Shown here piece after piece: positions 1 through 11,267 of a stretch of 64,000 nucleotides of DNA. The DNA comes from Candidatus Krumholzibacteriia bacterium. Its GTDB lineage: Bacteria; Krumholzibacteriota; Krumholzibacteriia; G020349025. The notes under the pieces are model-generated. The model saw nothing but the letters and a program-made list of their open reading frames with translations. It searched no databases and was not told the origin of the DNA. Within the stretch, counting starts at the first letter, position 1, and every line of letters starts with the position of its first letter. The stretch lies in the NCBI GenBank assembly GCA_035649275.1, contig DASRJW010000036.1, forward strand, positions 31,030-95,029, written 5' to 3'. Position numbers and translations under genes: made by a program.

Positions 1-1189
1 GGCGGCGCAACGTGCCGTCGCGCGCGAGCGGGCTGATGGCGAGGCTTGCGATCACGATGAGGGCTGCGATCGCGACCGCAAGACGTTGTCGTTGCAGCCG
101 TTGCACGATGCGGTGCGGCCAGGACGGGTTTTTGCTGAGGGTCGCGACGTTCAGCGCTTCTTCCAGGGCCCGCTCCATTTCCCCGGCGCTCCCGAAGCGC
201 TGGCGTGGGTCATGGTGCAGACATCTTTCCACGACGCGCACGAAGGCTTCGGACACGTCGGGCCTGATGTCACGCAGCAACCTCGCTTCACCGCGTTCGT
301 GCGCCTGGAGCAGCCCGGTCACGGTTTGCGCTTCGAGCGGATAGCGTTTGGTGACGAGACGGAAGAGCAAGGTCCCGAGGCTGTAGAGGTCGGATTGGGC
401 GCTCGGAGGCTCGCCACGCAGAACCTCAGGAGCCATGTAGAGCGGGGTTCCGACGATGGTGGAGACCAGGCTCGCTGTTTCGGCATGCATTTCGGTGCCG
501 GCACCGAAATCCATGAGGACGATGCGGCCACCCTCCTCGCGCATGACGTTGCGCGCCTTGATGTCTCGGTGCACAACACCGGTGCTGTGCACGGCGCGCA
601 ACGCCCGACAGAGAGCTAGACCGATGAGCGTGGTTTCTTCCGCTCCAAAACGTCCGCGCGTCTCCAGGAGTTCTTCGAGCGTACATCCCTCGATGAGCTC
701 CATCCACAGTCCGATCTGATCGCCTTGTGCACTCGCCCCATACACGGCGACGACGTTGGGGTGTCGGATCCGGGCGAGCTGTTGCCCTTCCTTGAGAACT
801 GTGGAGCCGGCTTCTGCTTTCTGCCCCCCGGAAGTCGTCCCGATCAGCTTCAGAGCGACCTCGCGATCCAGGTCACGGTCCCAGGCGCGATACACCGATC
901 CGAAGGAGCCGCGGCCGACGAGCCCGCGGATCAACAGATGAGCCCACTGCGCCGGCCGCTCCGGCTCCCCCTCGGCGGGCGCCACGGGTGCGAGCGCCAC
1001 CGGAGAATCGGATTCGATCCTCCCGCTGTCCTGGTGCATCGAGGCGATCTCGTAGACGGCTCTCAGGAAGCGAATCCGGTCCAAGCTCTCTTCGCCTTCC
1101 ACGGCGCGACGAGCATCTTCCCAATCGATGGGCCGACCGTCCGAGATCAGGACGGCGAGACTCCAAACGTCGAGATCGTCGTGATTCAT
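1..1189 (-). CDS. Serine/threonine protein kinase, membrane-anchored (3' end cut by window edge)
   Basis: This is a eukaryotic-type Ser/Thr kinase that would phosphorylate proteins in the cytoplasm. Translating down from the ATG at 1189 gives a ~90-residue leader, then a glycine loop (GRGSFGSV, about 92-99), the VALK lysine (K114), HRDIKARN (HRD 207-209), DFG (227-229) and a GTPLYMAPE activation segment. After the kinase domain comes a hydrophobic stretch (about residues 371-388), so a single-pass membrane protein with an extracytoplasmic C-terminus is likely; that part lies beyond the left edge. The gene follows the ECF sigma gene by 28 bases and is probably co-transcribed with it. It closely resembles the kinase at 22470-24188, which also follows an ECF sigma factor. 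Kinase assignment is certain; substrate unknown. Confidence 0.9.
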   Translation of the reverse strand, partial: MNHDDLDVWSLAVLISDGRPIDWEDARRAVEGEESLDRIRFLRAVYEIASMHQDSGRIESDSPVALAPVAPAEGEPERPAQWAHLLIRGLVGRGSFGSVYRAWDRDLDREVALKLIGTTSGGQKAEAGSTVLKEGQQLARIRHPNVVAVYGASAQGDQIGLWMELIEGCTLEELLETRGRFGAEETTLIGLALCRALRAVHSTGVVHRDIKARNVMREEGGRIVLMDFGAGTEMHAETASLVSTIVGTPLYMAPEVLRGEPPSAQSDLYSLGTLLFRLVTKRYPLEAQTVTGLLQAHERGEARLLRDIRPDVSEAFVRVVERCLHHDPRQRFGSAGEMERALEEALNVATLSKNPSWPHRIVQRLQRQRLAVAIAALIVIASLAISPLARDGTLRR

Positions 1190-1217
1190 TCGGCGGTTCC
1201 CGCTCCTCGCTGATCCT

Positions 1218-1934
1218 TCAAAGATCGTAATCGTTCTCATTCTGGTGAGGCTTACGGCTCGTCGTTGAGGGCGAATGCCGCTGGGTTCGCGATCGCTGTC
1301 GTGCAGGTCGGTTCTTGTCTAAGTACTGTTTGCGCATGCTGTCGGCCACCCGGTACAAGGCACGCGTCGATCGCATGCGTGCGGCATTCGCCGACGGACT
1401 GTCGATCGCCCGGGCCACCTCGTCATACGTGAACCCTAGTTCGAATCTCGAGACGAAAGCCTCCCGATCCAGATCGTCCAGCTGTTCGAGGGCGGCTTCG
1501 TAAATCTCCAGCGTTTCGCGCCAGATGAGCCCATCGAGTGGAGAAGGAGCCTCGTAGGGGAGATCCTCTTGCAGTCGCTCCATCGCGGGCCGTCCGGCGA
1601 GATGTCGGAGCTGATCGTTGATCTTGTTCCTCAGGATGACGCGCAGATAGGACCCGAAGGCGCCGGCGTATCGAGATTCAAAGCGGTCCAAGGAACCCAA
1701 GGCACCGGTCAGCGTCAACTGGACCAGGTCGTCCGTATCCACGAGACTGCGGATCGGCGCTGGCGTGCGGCCGCGAGCCCAGCGGAGGAGTGCGGGGCGA
1801 TAGCGTGCCAAGAGTCGATCGCGGGCATGCTCGTCTCCCTCGCGCGCTTTTCTCAGGAGTGTCGTGGTCGATTCAAGGAGCGTACTCACGCGCGCGACCC
1901 CCGGAGGGTAACCCGCGGCCGAGACCGTGACCAT
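1218..1934 (-). CDS. ECF-type RNA polymerase sigma factor (kinase-linked)
   Basis: Sigma-70 family factor with region 2 (LVDTDDLVQLTLTGAL, then a stretch leading to NKINDQLRH) and region 4 (LDREAFVSRFELGFTYDEVA, SPSANAARM). It should direct RNA polymerase to a dedicated promoter set. The tail is basic and Ser/Arg/Gln-rich. I used the ATG at 1934 (238 aa); a GTG at 1889 in the same frame (VSTLLEST) also fits the family length and neither has a strong ribosome-binding site. It is directly upstream of the Ser/Thr kinase, an arrangement repeated at 21851-24188, and no anti-sigma factor is visible next to it. In characterised kinase-linked ECF factors, phosphorylation by the neighbour activates the sigma factor; that this holds here is inference. 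Confidence 0.88.
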   Translation of the reverse strand: MVTVSAAGYPPGVARVSTLLESTTTLLRKAREGDEHARDRLLARYRPALLRWARGRTPAPIRSLVDTDDLVQLTLTGALGSLDRFESRYAGAFGSYLRVILRNKINDQLRHLAGRPAMERLQEDLPYEAPSPLDGLIWRETLEIYEAALEQLDDLDREAFVSRFELGFTYDEVARAIDSPSANAARMRSTRALYRVADSMRKQYLDKNRPARQRSRTQRHSPSTTSRKPHQNENDYDL

Positions 1935-2107
1935 GCCGACTGCTGACAAGCAGAATCCACAATGCTGGCATTTGCCGAACGGCTCTGTCAACAGGCGCTC
2001 GAGGACATGCGATGACTGGTGGAGGCTTGTCACCGATTCGAAGTGACGGCCTGCACGGCGTCCGCGGTGTGAAGTGGGAGAGCGAACGCCGGCTGCTGGA
2101 GATTCGC

Positions 2108-2980
2108 TCAGCCGCAGACGCCGTCCATCTGTGATACCGGGGACGACTGGGTCCCCAGGTCGGCATGGATCTCGTCGCGGCCGTGAGCGTGGCGGTAGGT
2201 CTGGAGTTCCGCCGCCGGAGGGGCGAGGCCCAGAACTTCGTCCACCGGGCGGGCGACGATGGCGTGGACGCGCTGGCGCAAGCTCTCGGCGTCGGCTGGC
2301 CCGAGGGACCTGGTCTCGATCATCTCGTGCAGGAAGACGGTGATCGTCGACGGGCGCAGTAGCCAGGATCCCTTGCGGCTGAACTCGTAAGAGCCGGTGA
2401 TCGTCATCGGGGCGATGGGCACGCCCCACTGGCAGGCCCAGCGGAAGATCCCCCTCTGGAACTCGTGCACCCGGCCGTCCGGCGTGCGGTGGCCCTCGGC
2501 GAAAACGATGACGCTCGTACCGTCGTCCAGGGCTGACTGGATGCGCCGCGACAGCTGGCGCATCTCCTCCTTGCCATGCTTCTTCGGCACCGGGATGTTG
2601 CCGAACTTTCCCACCATCCAGCCGTAGGCGGGGATCTTGAAGTGAGACTCCAGCTCCATGCCACGCACGAACTGAGGGATGGCGGAGTAGATCACCATCG
2701 GGTCGAAAAGGTTCACGTGGTTGCAGATGAACAGCGCCGTGCGCCGTGGGTCGAAGCCTGGCGCGTAGCGTACGCGGAAGGGCACTCCCATCAGGCGCAG
2801 CACGTTGCGGAAGAGCCAGCGCTGCGGCTTGTCGTTGTGCCGTGGATCCTTGAAGAAGCTGAGAGCGATGAGGAGCATGCAGACGACGAAGAAGTGCACG
2901 CCGCCGATCGTCCAGAGCACGACGGAGCGGACGCCCCACCAGATCTTCTTCACCCCGAGCCTGTCTTGGGTGTCACCCAC
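2108..2980 (-). CDS. 1-acyl-sn-glycerol-3-phosphate acyltransferase family protein (PlsC-like)
   Basis: LPLAT/PlsC-family acyltransferase, transferring an acyl chain from acyl-CoA or acyl-ACP to a lysophospholipid-type hydroxyl. The catalytic NHxxxxD block is NHVNLFD (H88, D93) and the second block is AEGHR (about 161-165). An N-terminal hydrophobic segment (about 18-42) would anchor it to the inner membrane. An open frame extends further upstream, but a strong AGGAGG lies six bases before a GTG at 2980, giving 290 aa, so I chose that start. It is the last gene of the nine-gene minus-strand lipid operon, 97 bases after the lipid kinase. The C-terminal ~40 residues are polar and not conserved-looking. 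Exact acceptor unknown. Confidence 0.9.
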   Translation of the reverse strand: MGDTQDRLGVKKIWWGVRSVVLWTIGGVHFFVVCMLLIALSFFKDPRHNDKPQRWLFRNVLRLMGVPFRVRYAPGFDPRRTALFICNHVNLFDPMVIYSAIPQFVRGMELESHFKIPAYGWMVGKFGNIPVPKKHGKEEMRQLSRRIQSALDDGTSVIVFAEGHRTPDGRVHEFQRGIFRWACQWGVPIAPMTITGSYEFSRKGSWLLRPSTITVFLHEMIETRSLGPADAESLRQRVHAIVARPVDEVLGLAPPAAELQTYRHAHGRDEIHADLGTQSSPVSQMDGVCG

Positions 2981-2986
2981 GATGCG

Positions 2987-2992
2987 CCTCCT
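2987..2992 (-). promoter_or_regulatory. Ribosome-binding site fixing the GTG start of the PlsC-like gene
   Basis: On the minus strand AGGAGG stands six bases before the GTG at 2980. It decides the start against the longer open frame beginning at 3067, whose first residues are low-complexity and basic. Confidence 0.75.
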
Positions 2993-3077
2993 CCTAGGGC
3001 TCTCGGTCTGAGCCGACCGAGCCTTGCCGACCCGCGGTTCCAGGTCGGACCCGGAGCGCGTGCCCAAGACACGGTAC

Positions 3078-4058
3078 TCAGACCATGACGTCCAGTGCCG
3101 ACGGCAGCACTTCCAAGGTCACGGGCTGCAACGTCATCACTTCGCCGTCCACCATGACGTCCACCGGACCGTCCAGGTGGAAATCGATGCGCCGGGCACC
3201 GCGCCGCCCTGCCAGCGGATGGTTCACGTGCGTGCCGTCGTAGAGCCGGTTCAGGTTGCGGAGGAGCCCGAGGCGGCCGATGGGTCCCCAGCGCACGTAC
3301 TCTACCAGCCCATCCGACGTATCCGCTTGCGGCGCGATCATCATCGTCCCGCCGGTGAATTTACTGTTGTTGAAGGTGAGGAACAGGTGCCGCCGCCGGT
3401 CGATGTCGGCTTCCCCGTCCACCTGCAAGGGAAACGCCCGCCGCCGCAAGCGCGCCAGGCAAACGAGCACACCCAGCAAGTACCCCAGGTGACCGAAGCG
3501 CTTGAAGCGCCGGTTGGTGAGGGCTGCCACGTCGGCGGAGAAGCCGATGCTGAGCAGGTTGATGGAGTAGAGGACGCCGTCCCGATGGGTGAGGCGGAGC
3601 ACGTCGCAGGGGCGCCGGCGACCCTCGAGGAGGGCCTGCGTCGCGTGGTGGAGGCCGTCGCTGCTGAAATCGCGCAGGAAAGAATTGCCGGTGCCGAGGG
3701 GCTGGAAAGCCAGCGTCGCCTTCTCGTGCTCGGCCGCGGGGAAGAGGCCGTTCACGATCTCGCAGGCCGTGCCGTCGCCGCCCATGGCCACGAAATGCCG
3801 CGTCCCTGCCGCATAGGCCGAGCGCGCGATGTCGACCGCATGCCCGGGTTGCCGGCTCTCGACGACTTCGAAGTCCAGGCCTCCTTGACGCAGCCGCGAC
3901 AGCGCCCCCGGGGCCAGCTTGCCGCAGCGGCCGCCGCCGGCCGCAGGGTTGAGCACCACGAGACAGCGTACCCGTGTGGTCGCGGCGGGTGGCATGGCCG
4001 GGGTACCGAGTTCCCGGGTTCCGTCCGTCCTGCCGTCTCGCATGGAGATTCCGCTCAT
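3078..4058 (-). CDS. Diacylglycerol/sphingolipid kinase family lipid kinase
   Basis: DAGK/LCB5-type kinase (326 aa) that phosphorylates a lipid hydroxyl with ATP. The catalytic nucleotide-binding loop GGDGT is at 93-97, followed by PLGTGNSF (about 120-127). The C-terminal half is the usual beta-sandwich ending in VDVMVDGEV. The ATG at 4058 overlaps the stop of the upstream ligase gene by four bases (ATGA), indicating translational coupling; a second ATG five codons later is possible. A lipid kinase placed between an acyl ligase and a PlsC acyltransferase suggests that the operon makes a phosphorylated lipid intermediate. The substrate (diacylglycerol, an alkylglycerol or a long-chain base) cannot be read from the sequence. 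Confidence 0.9.
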   Translation of the reverse strand: MSGISMRDGRTDGTRELGTPAMPPAATTRVRCLVVLNPAAGGGRCGKLAPGALSRLRQGGLDFEVVESRQPGHAVDIARSAYAAGTRHFVAMGGDGTACEIVNGLFPAAEHEKATLAFQPLGTGNSFLRDFSSDGLHHATQALLEGRRRPCDVLRLTHRDGVLYSINLLSIGFSADVAALTNRRFKRFGHLGYLLGVLVCLARLRRRAFPLQVDGEADIDRRRHLFLTFNNSKFTGGTMMIAPQADTSDGLVEYVRWGPIGRLGLLRNLNRLYDGTHVNHPLAGRRGARRIDFHLDGPVDVMVDGEVMTLQPVTLEVLPSALDVMV

Positions 4059-5812
4059 AGTTCGACCAGCGCCTCGTCCCGCGCCAGCCGGGCGCGGAGA
4101 CTCGCGGCCAGTTCCTCGCGCTTCACCTTCATCGAGGCGGTGCGCGGGAAGTCCTGGCCCCACACGGTGAAGGCGTGGATGCGCTTGAAGTCCGGCAGGC
4201 GCCGGTTGCGCTCCTCCAGCTGTCGCTGCAGCTCCGGCGTCATCTCTTGCCCCGGCTCGAAGCGCAGCACCATGACCAGACGCTCGTTCGCGAGCGACCG
4301 CTGCGGCCACAGGTAGTTGGCCGCGAAGACGCAGTATTCCTTCGCCACGATGCCGACGAAGGCGTTCTCGATGTCTTCGGGGTAGATGTTCTTGCCGCCG
4401 GCGGTGACGATCATGTTCTTCTTGCGCCCGAAGAGTTGCAGGTGGCCGCTCGCGTCGATGCGACCCAGGTCGCCGGTCAGCAACCAGCCGTCCACGATGG
4501 TGGCGCTCGTCAGCTCCGGGTCGTCGAGATATCCCGACATCACCGTGCGGCCGCGGGCGGCGACCTCGCCGATGCCGTCGGCATCCGGAGAGAGGATGCG
4601 GAGCTCCGTGCCGGGAAGCGGCTTGCCGACGCTGTCGGCGCGGAACGGGCGCATGTCGTTCACCGCTAGCACCGTGCCCGCCTCGGTCAGGCCGTAGCCG
4701 TTGGCCACAGGGATGCCGAGGTCGAAGAAGAACTGCAGGGTTTCGGGCTCGGTGAAAGCGCCACCGACGAAGAACATCTCCAGGCTGCCACCGAAGCTGC
4801 GGTGGATGGGAGCGAGGAGTCGGCGCGACAGCCACACCTTGGGTCGGCCGCCGACGAGAGCCCGGTGCAGCCGCACGAGGGTGTGGAGGACCGCCCGCCG
4901 CGGCGGTGGCAGTGCCTCGAGGCGCTGGCGCAGTCCGCGCTCCAGGTTCTTGAGCACCAGCGGTACCAGCGCCATGTGGGTGATCCGGTAGCGCGGGAAG
5001 GCGTCGCGCACGAACTCGGGACGCATGATGCGCAAGTGCACGACGCTGGCGCCGCAGACGAAGGGGCCGAAGAAACCGACCATGAAGTCGATGGCGTGAT
5101 TCGTGGGCAGGATGCTCAAGTACCGGTCGCCGGGGCCGAAGCGATACAGCTGCGTCAGGGCCTTGCATTGCTCGAGATAGTTGTCGTGGGTGAGCATGCA
5201 GCCCTTGGGCCTTCCCCCGGTGCCGGAGGAGTAGACGATGCAGGCGAGGTCCGTCCGTTGCCGCGGCACCGCGTCCGCCGGCACGTCGCGCTGGAACTCT
5301 TCCCAGCGGCGCGCTCCCTGGAGATCCGCGCCCGGCGGCGCTTCGGTCACCAGGACGAGAGCGGGAAAGGGAGCGGACGCAGCGAGGCTGGTGCGGTCCG
5401 GTGTTTTCGCCGCCGCGTCGCTGCGCGCCCGGACCAGAGTGCGCCAGAAGGCGAACTCCGTCACCAGCACTTGCGCGCGCGCATGGGCCAGGAGCTGCAG
5501 GTGTTCCGCGGCGCTCAGCTTGAAGTCGAGGGGCACGAGCACGCCGCCGCGCCGGAAGACGGCGTACGCCGACAGCAGCCATTTCGATTGGTTGGACATG
5601 ACGATGGCGGCGCGACTCCCGGCGGCGAAGCCGTGCTCCGCGAGGGCCTGCGCCAGAGTTCTGCCGCGGGCGGCGAAGTCGGCGTAGGTGAGCCGTTCCT
5701 TCTCGCGCTCGCGGTCGGACTCGATGAGGCAGACGCGGGGGCCCCAGCGCTCCAGCGCCTCGTCGAGGGCGCTGCCCAGCGACGTGTGCCGGTCCAGTGC
5801 GATCAACGGCAC
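4055..5812 (-). CDS. AMP-dependent acyl-CoA/acyl-ACP ligase
   Basis: ANL-superfamily adenylating enzyme (585 aa) activating a fatty acid via acyl-AMP. The P-loop-like A3 motif [11 protein letters not shown] lies at about 194-204; NGYGLTEAG (A5), LTGDLGRID (A7), [21 protein letters not shown]-like A8 and a C-terminal catalytic Lys region (SMKVKREEL) follow. It lies 16 bases after the small ACP gene, so its acceptor may be that ACP rather than CoA (inference). The stop overlaps the start of the lipid kinase. The operon contains a second, only distantly similar adenylating enzyme at 6898-8646, so two different acids or two different acceptors are probably activated. Confidence 0.92.
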   Translation of the reverse strand: MPLIALDRHTSLGSALDEALERWGPRVCLIESDREREKERLTYADFAARGRTLAQALAEHGFAAGSRAAIVMSNQSKWLLSAYAVFRRGGVLVPLDFKLSAAEHLQLLAHARAQVLVTEFAFWRTLVRARSDAAAKTPDRTSLAASAPFPALVLVTEAPPGADLQGARRWEEFQRDVPADAVPRQRTDLACIVYSSGTGGRPKGCMLTHDNYLEQCKALTQLYRFGPGDRYLSILPTNHAIDFMVGFFGPFVCGASVVHLRIMRPEFVRDAFPRYRITHMALVPLVLKNLERGLRQRLEALPPPRRAVLHTLVRLHRALVGGRPKVWLSRRLLAPIHRSFGGSLEMFFVGGAFTEPETLQFFFDLGIPVANGYGLTEAGTVLAVNDMRPFRADSVGKPLPGTELRILSPDADGIGEVAARGRTVMSGYLDDPELTSATIVDGWLLTGDLGRIDASGHLQLFGRKKNMIVTAGGKNIYPEDIENAFVGIVAKEYCVFAANYLWPQRSLANERLVMVLRFEPGQEMTPELQRQLEERNRRLPDFKRIHAFTVWGQDFPRTASMKVKREELAASLRARLARDEALVEL

Positions 5813-5828
5813 TCCTTGCTCGAGCGGT

Positions 5829-6071
5829 TCAGAGACGTTGTTGGATCGTCGCAGCGAGGGTGCGGAAGTCGCTCACGCCCTGCAGCTCGTAGTCCGGGAT
5901 CTCGACACCGAAGTGGTGCTCCAGGCGCGACAGGAGCTCGAGCGCCTGCAAGCTGTCGATTCTCAGCTTCTCGAAGAAGTCGTCGTCCGCCGTCAGGTTC
6001 GCCCGCGGCACCTTGAAGTGCTGGGAGGCGAGGTCGAGGATCTCCTCGAGCGTCTGCTGCGGTGTTCGCAT
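5829..6071 (-). CDS. Acyl carrier protein
   Basis: An 80-residue acidic helical protein with the phosphopantetheine attachment site in [12 protein letters not shown] (Ser40). It is a free-standing carrier typical of specialised lipid or polyketide loci rather than the housekeeping ACP, which is normally next to fab genes. It sits between a crotonase-family enzyme (23 bases upstream) and an acyl ligase (16 bases downstream) in one operon. It needs a phosphopantetheinyl transferase, which is not in this window. It most likely holds the acyl chain while other operon enzymes modify or transfer it. Confidence 0.93.
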   Translation of the reverse strand: MRTPQQTLEEILDLASQHFKVPRANLTADDDFFEKLRIDSLQALELLSRLEHHFGVEIPDYELQGVSDFRTLAATIQQRL

Positions 6072-6094
6072 CGAAACGACTCCCTTCGCCGCTC

Positions 6095-6901
6095 TCAGGG
6101 CAGATACGGCTGCACTTCCGTGCTCGAGACGAACTTGGCCAGGGCCGCCTCCACCGTCGGCCGGGCCAGGAGCTCGCAGAAGAGATCGATTTCCCGCTGC
6201 AGCTCCTCCCGCGGCAAGGTCTTGATGAAGGCTTTGGCGGCGGCGGTGGTGGTAGCGTCGAACTTGGCCATCTGTCGTGCGGTGGAGCGCGCCACCTGCA
6301 GCGCCGCGCCCTCGCCGGCCAGCTGGCTCACCAGACCGAGTGCATGGGCGCGGGTGGCGTTCAGGCTGCGTCCCGTGAGCAGGAGATCCCGCACCACGGC
6401 GTTGCCCACGTCCCGCTTCAGGCGCGGGATGCCGCCGAAACCGGGGACCAAGCCGAGGCGCAGCTCGGGGAAGCAGAAGCGCGCCAGCCGGTCGGCCACC
6501 ACGAGATCGCAGGCGAGAGCCAGCTCCAGGCCACCACCGAAGCAGATGCCATGCACCGCAGCGAGCGTGGGGTGCGGCCAGGTATCGATGGCGTTCAGCA
6601 CGGCGTGGATGCGCTCCAGGAAGCGGCGCACACCGGCCACGCGCGCCGCCGGCGCCGAGACCGCCTGCATGCCGGCGTACAGCTCGCGGAGATCGGCGCC
6701 GGCGCAGAACCCTGCCGGCAGCCCGCTATAGATGATGAGAGCGTGGGCGTGGTCGCGAAGCGCCTCCAGGGCGGTGACGCAGCGCTCCAGCTCGACCAGC
6801 GTGGTGGTGCCGATCTCGTTGCCCGGTGGCCGGTGCAGCTGCAGCTCGACGACACCGTCCACCAGCTTCCAGCTCAGGGCCTGGCCGGTGCATTCCCTCA
6901 T
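6095..6901 (-). CDS. Enoyl-CoA hydratase/isomerase family protein (crotonase fold)
   Basis: Crotonase-superfamily enzyme of 268 aa. The oxyanion-hole segments are CAGADL (about 66-71) and HGICFGGGLELA (117-128). Glutamates equivalent to both catalytic acids of classical enoyl-CoA hydratase are present (E126 in GGGLELA and E146 in FPELRLG), so hydratase chemistry is possible, though isomerase or hydrolase activity cannot be excluded. The start overlaps the stop of the upstream acyl-CoA synthetase by four bases (ATGA). Located between two acyl-activating enzymes and an ACP, it probably acts on an unsaturated or hydroxylated acyl thioester made in the same pathway. Confidence 0.9.
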   Translation of the reverse strand: MRECTGQALSWKLVDGVVELQLHRPPGNEIGTTTLVELERCVTALEALRDHAHALIIYSGLPAGFCAGADLRELYAGMQAVSAPAARVAGVRRFLERIHAVLNAIDTWPHPTLAAVHGICFGGGLELALACDLVVADRLARFCFPELRLGLVPGFGGIPRLKRDVGNAVVRDLLLTGRSLNATRAHALGLVSQLAGEGAALQVARSTARQMAKFDATTTAAAKAFIKTLPREELQREIDLFCELLARPTVEAALAKFVSSTEVQPYLP

Positions 6902-8646
6902 GCCTGCCTCCCGCTCGAGCTTATGACGCCGGCGCCGCGCCCCGCCGTGGCGCCCGGCGCAACGGGAGCAGCGTAGAGAGCGTCGAGCGCCGCGGCGAAG
7001 CGGTCGAGAACGCGCTGGCGCTTGATCTTGCCGTTGGCGGTGAGGAGCCCGCTCTCCGCCGTGAAGGGCTCGCGCTCGATGTGAAAGGCGTGCACGCGCT
7101 GGTAGTGCGGCAGCGTCGAGTTGAGCTTTTCCAGGGCCGCTGTGACTTGAGCGGCCGTCACTTCACCGGTCAGGATCGCGGTCAGATGCTGGCGCTGGTG
7201 GCCCACGACGAGGACCTGCTGCGCCTGGGGCACCGCGAGACGCAGGCGTTCTTCCAGCGGATCGGGTGCCACCTTGTGCCCCGAGGTGAGGACGAGCAGG
7301 TTTTTGATCCGGCCGCTGATGCGCCAGAGCCCGCCCGCATCCACTTCGCCCTGATCGCCGGTGCGGAACCAGCCGTCCTGCATGCAGGCGGCGGTCTCCG
7401 CCGGCCGCTTCCAGTAGCCGGCGAAGAGGTGCGGCCCGCGCACCAGGATCTCGTCGTTCTCCCCCAGACGCATCTCGATCCCCGGCACGGCGCGTCCGAC
7501 GCGACCGGGGCGGCGCCGGCCCCGCGGCTCGTCCATGGTGCAGATGGCCGTCGTCTCCGTGAGGCCGTACACCTGGAGTACCGGGATGCGGAGCATTTCG
7601 AAGAAACCTTGCGTCTCTTCGGCGAGCGGCGCCGAACCGCAGATGAGCGCCCGGAGATCGGGACTGATCTTCCGGCGCACACGCCGGAAGAGAACCGCGT
7701 CGGCGAGGGCGAGGAAGCCGTGGTCGAGGGCCCCGGCACGACCGTCCTGCTCGTGGGCCCAAGCAACCCGGGCGCGCCGGTAGAGGCCGCCGGCGGCGCT
7801 CGCTTGCAGCTTCTTGTCGATGCCCGCACGCAGGCGCTCGAGCAAGAGCGGGACATTCTGGAAGTAATGCGGCGAGGCGAGGCGGAGCTGCTCCTGCAGC
7901 TTGTCGATGTCCGTGGCCATCGTCAACAGGCTGCGGCGCGACAAGCTGCTGAGCAGGAGCAGCCAGGAGCCGGCGAAGCAGAACGGCAAATAGTGGAAGA
8001 CCCGTTCCTGACCGGCGTGACCGTGCATCAGCTCGTCCAATCGCTGCAGCGTGCACGGCAGCATGTGGTCGACGTTGCCCGTGGTGAGCACCACGCCCTT
8101 CGAATCACCCGAGGTGCCGGACGTATAGATGATGACGAGGGGGTCCTGGGCCCGACGCGGCAGCGGCGGCGTGTCGGCGGCGACGGTGGCGGTCGATGCG
8201 GCGCCAGGCGCAGCGGTGGTGGTGGCGGCGCCCCCCGCGCTCTCGGCGCCGACCTCGCTCAGGAGGCAGACGGGAGCTTCGGGCCAGAGCTCTTGCACGG
8301 CGGCGCGCAGGAGATCGTCGCCGCAAACGATCAGAGCCGGCTCGCAATCGCGCATCATCCCCACCAGCTCCGCCGGGGACTGGCGGGTGTAGAGAGGCAC
8401 GCGCACCAGGCCTTCCGCCATGATGGCCAGATCCGCCGCCACCCAGCGGATGCTGTTGGCGGCGAGGAGGACGCAGCGGTCGCCTGGGCGTAGACCGGCG
8501 CGGCGCAGGAAGCGGCGGGCCAGAGCGACGCGAGCGAGCAGCTCGCCGGCCGTGGCGCGTTCGACCCGGTCGCTCCAGGCTTCCTGCAGCAGCAGGCGCC
8601 CGGGCTCCCGGTGCAGACCGTCGAGAATGCGCTCGAGGAAGTTCAT
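6898..8646 (-). CDS. Long-chain acyl-CoA synthetase-like AMP-dependent ligase
   Basis: Adenylate-forming enzyme of 582 aa resembling long-chain fatty acyl-CoA synthetases. The A3 motif YTSGTSGDSKGV is at 174-185; further landmarks are QVYGLTETTA, FRTGDQGEVD and GRIKNLLVLTSGHKV. An Ala/Thr-rich insertion (about 135-160) separates the first part from the A3 loop and looks like a flexible linker. It starts six bases after the pyruvyl-transferase-like gene and overlaps the crotonase gene. It may supply the acyl-CoA used by the fatty acyl reductase at the head of the operon (inference). Confidence 0.92.
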   Translation of the reverse strand: MNFLERILDGLHREPGRLLLQEAWSDRVERATAGELLARVALARRFLRRAGLRPGDRCVLLAANSIRWVAADLAIMAEGLVRVPLYTRQSPAELVGMMRDCEPALIVCGDDLLRAAVQELWPEAPVCLLSEVGAESAGGAATTTAAPGAASTATVAADTPPLPRRAQDPLVIIYTSGTSGDSKGVVLTTGNVDHMLPCTLQRLDELMHGHAGQERVFHYLPFCFAGSWLLLLSSLSRRSLLTMATDIDKLQEQLRLASPHYFQNVPLLLERLRAGIDKKLQASAAGGLYRRARVAWAHEQDGRAGALDHGFLALADAVLFRRVRRKISPDLRALICGSAPLAEETQGFFEMLRIPVLQVYGLTETTAICTMDEPRGRRRPGRVGRAVPGIEMRLGENDEILVRGPHLFAGYWKRPAETAACMQDGWFRTGDQGEVDAGGLWRISGRIKNLLVLTSGHKVAPDPLEERLRLAVPQAQQVLVVGHQRQHLTAILTGEVTAAQVTAALEKLNSTLPHYQRVHAFHIEREPFTAESGLLTANGKIKRQRVLDRFAAALDALYAAPVAPGATAGRGAGVISSSGRQA

Positions 8647-8652
8647 AACCTC

Positions 8653-10055
<1,403 letters not shown>

Positions 10056-10059
<4 letters not shown>

Positions 10060-11267
10060 GAACGCCCGCCTCCAGGGATGCCGCCGGCGACCGCCGGCGC
10101 GGCGACGCCGCGGGCGCTGTCACTACCGCCAGGGGGGACCTCGGGCGCCGTCTCCTGCGGCCAGTCCCGATAGGGGTACTGGTAGCGCGTGGTGGTGGCG
10201 AACTGCAGGAGCTCGAGGCTGTAGGCGGAGAAGCGCATCGGCTCGCGGCCGAGCTCGGCGACGATGCGGCGGTTGTCGAACACGGTGTTCCAGAAGAGGT
10301 AGGGCAGGAACACCTGGAGCAGCGAACCCACGTGCCCGATCTTCGTGCCGCGCTGCGCGGCCGCGGCACGCACCACGGAGCGGAAGGGCCGGCCGAGGAA
10401 GGGGGCGTACAGCGGCGGCTTCGTTCCCCGGGCCTGGGCCAGGGCCGCGGTCAACTCGCGGAAGGTCTGAGAACCGGTGCCGGCCGAGAGATGGTAGGTG
10501 TCGTGGGACGGTTTTTCCCGCAGGTGCAGCGTGGTGATGGCGTCGGCGACGTACTCCACCGGCACGATGTCGACGCGATGCTCCGGATGGAACGGCAGCA
10601 CCGGAAGTCCGGCCAGGAAGACGAAAGCGCGCACCATGTCGAACTGCGTGGTCTCGCCGCGCCGGCTGTCGCCGAGGACGATGCTGGGCCGGAACACCAG
10701 GTGGCTCACGTCGTGCGGCAAGAGCTCGTGCAACATGTGCTCGCAGAACTTCTTCGTCCGCGCGTAGGGGTCGTAGTCGGACCGCCCCCAATCGATGGCG
10801 GCGTCCTCGCCGACCACCTCGTCCTGGCGCTGTCCGGCGACGGCGACGGTGCTGACGTGACTGAAACGCCGTAGACCGTGCCGCTCGTGGGCGCGCCGAG
10901 CGAGCTGCAGCACTTCCAGCGTGCCACGCAGGTTGACGTTGAGGCAGCTCTTCTCCGAGCGGCGGTTGAGCGAGGCGGCGCAGTGGATGATCGAGTCCGT
11001 CCCATCCAGCAGCCGGGTGTAGTCGCTCGCCGGGAGGCCCAGGTGGCTCTCGGTGAGGTCGCCCAGGAAGATCCGGGTGCGCGTGCGCAGGTGCTGGTGG
11101 AAAACCGGGAAGTCGAAGTGCAGCTGCAGCGCCCGCCACAGCCGGCCTTCGGCCTCCTCGACGCTGCGGGCGCGCACCAGGAGGTTGAGCGACTGCCCCT
11201 GCGCCAGGAGGTTCGCTGCGACGTGTGCCCCGATGTAACCCGTCCCGCCGCTCAGGAAGATCGCCAT
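10056..11267 (-). CDS. NAD(P)-dependent epimerase/dehydratase-type SDR
   Basis: Extended short-chain dehydrogenase/reductase of 403 aa. The nucleotide-binding GGTGYIG is at 7-13, an ST pair (about 139-140) and the catalytic YARTK (Y168, K172) are present. The arrangement resembles the thioester-reductase/SDR-e type that also accepts acyl substrates ([12 protein letters not shown] after the Rossmann start is typical), so reduction of an ACP- or CoA-bound acyl group is possible. The start shares one base with the stop of the preceding fatty acyl reductase (TAATG). The last ~40 residues are Pro/Gly/Ala-rich. Confidence 0.88.
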
